The notes beneath the pieces were generated by a model that was not told the origin of the DNA, did no database searches, and worked only from the letters and a program-made list of their open reading frames with translations. The translations under genes and the position numbers were made by a program. From Polyangiaceae bacterium (GTDB lineage: Bacteria; Myxococcota; Polyangia; Polyangiales; Polyangiaceae): a stretch of 24,522 nt of DNA. The stretch lies in NCBI GenBank assembly GCA_025936205.1, contig JAICTU010000071.1:1-24522 (forward strand), in the 5' to 3' direction. Below are positions 24,254 through 24,522 of this stretch, piece after piece. Every line of letters starts with the position of its first letter. The stretch's first letter is position 1.

Positions 24254-24522
<269 letters not shown>

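Overview
The window is high-GC DNA that reads like the accessory part of a large soil delta-proteobacterial (Myxococcota/Polyangia-like) genome. This is inferred from GC-rich codon use, the style of the integrase, Gly/Asn/Ser-rich lipoproteins, a GH11 xylanase and a bifunctional OtsA-OtsB protein. No ribosomal or other phylogenetic marker is present, so the lineage is not proven.

Layout. (1) 1-986: a CPBP-family membrane protease, cut by the left edge, with a C-terminus that runs into foreign DNA. (2) 845-2849: a block of dead mobile DNA bounded by an imperfect 46-bp direct repeat. It holds the 3' half of a tRNA-Leu(TAG) centred between two perfect 22-bp inverted arms (an integration-site architecture), a frameshifted tyrosine recombinase, an IS21 remnant (istA tail plus truncated istB) and an IS66 transposase tail. 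(3) 2942-4250: a frameshifted HipA-like kinase and HIRAN-domain pair, minus strand. (4) 4291-5505: a lipoprotein serine hydrolase with a 7 x 15-bp in-frame minisatellite. (5) 5741-7766: an ABC ATPase and a permease whose 3' part has collapsed into the tail of a second CPBP protease. (6) 7930-10354: a PsiE-like membrane protein, a Gly-rich protein with a double-glycine-like leader, a four-helix membrane protein, a duplicated psiE 3' tail and a small YtxH-like protein. (7) 10541-15885, minus strand: an efflux system (TetR regulator, TolC-like channel, HlyD-like adaptor, ABC ATPase, ABC-2 permease). Its genes from tolC onward are joined by ATGA overlaps, and two near-identical palindromic operators sit at tetR and at tolC. 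(8) 16044-22068, minus strand: a secreted peptidoglycan-binding-like protein with an 8 x 15-bp minisatellite, trehalose synthase/phosphatase, TspO, a hybrid histidine kinase and a MEDS-domain sensor; the last four form a plausible stress operon. (9) 22942-24144: a GH11 xylanase lipoprotein with a third 15-bp minisatellite, separated by a strong terminator from the convergent 3' end of katG at the right edge.

How it fits together. The efflux operon is a self-contained repressor-controlled pump. MEDS, hybrid kinase, TspO and OtsAB look like a signal-to-osmoprotectant unit. The left third is a scar of repeated insertion and decay. The most unusual signals are the symmetric att-like structure, the leader-bearing Gly-rich protein, a predicted leaderless autorepressed tetR with a terminator between it and tolC, and the recurrence of 15-bp/5-residue tandem repeats in three unrelated exported proteins.
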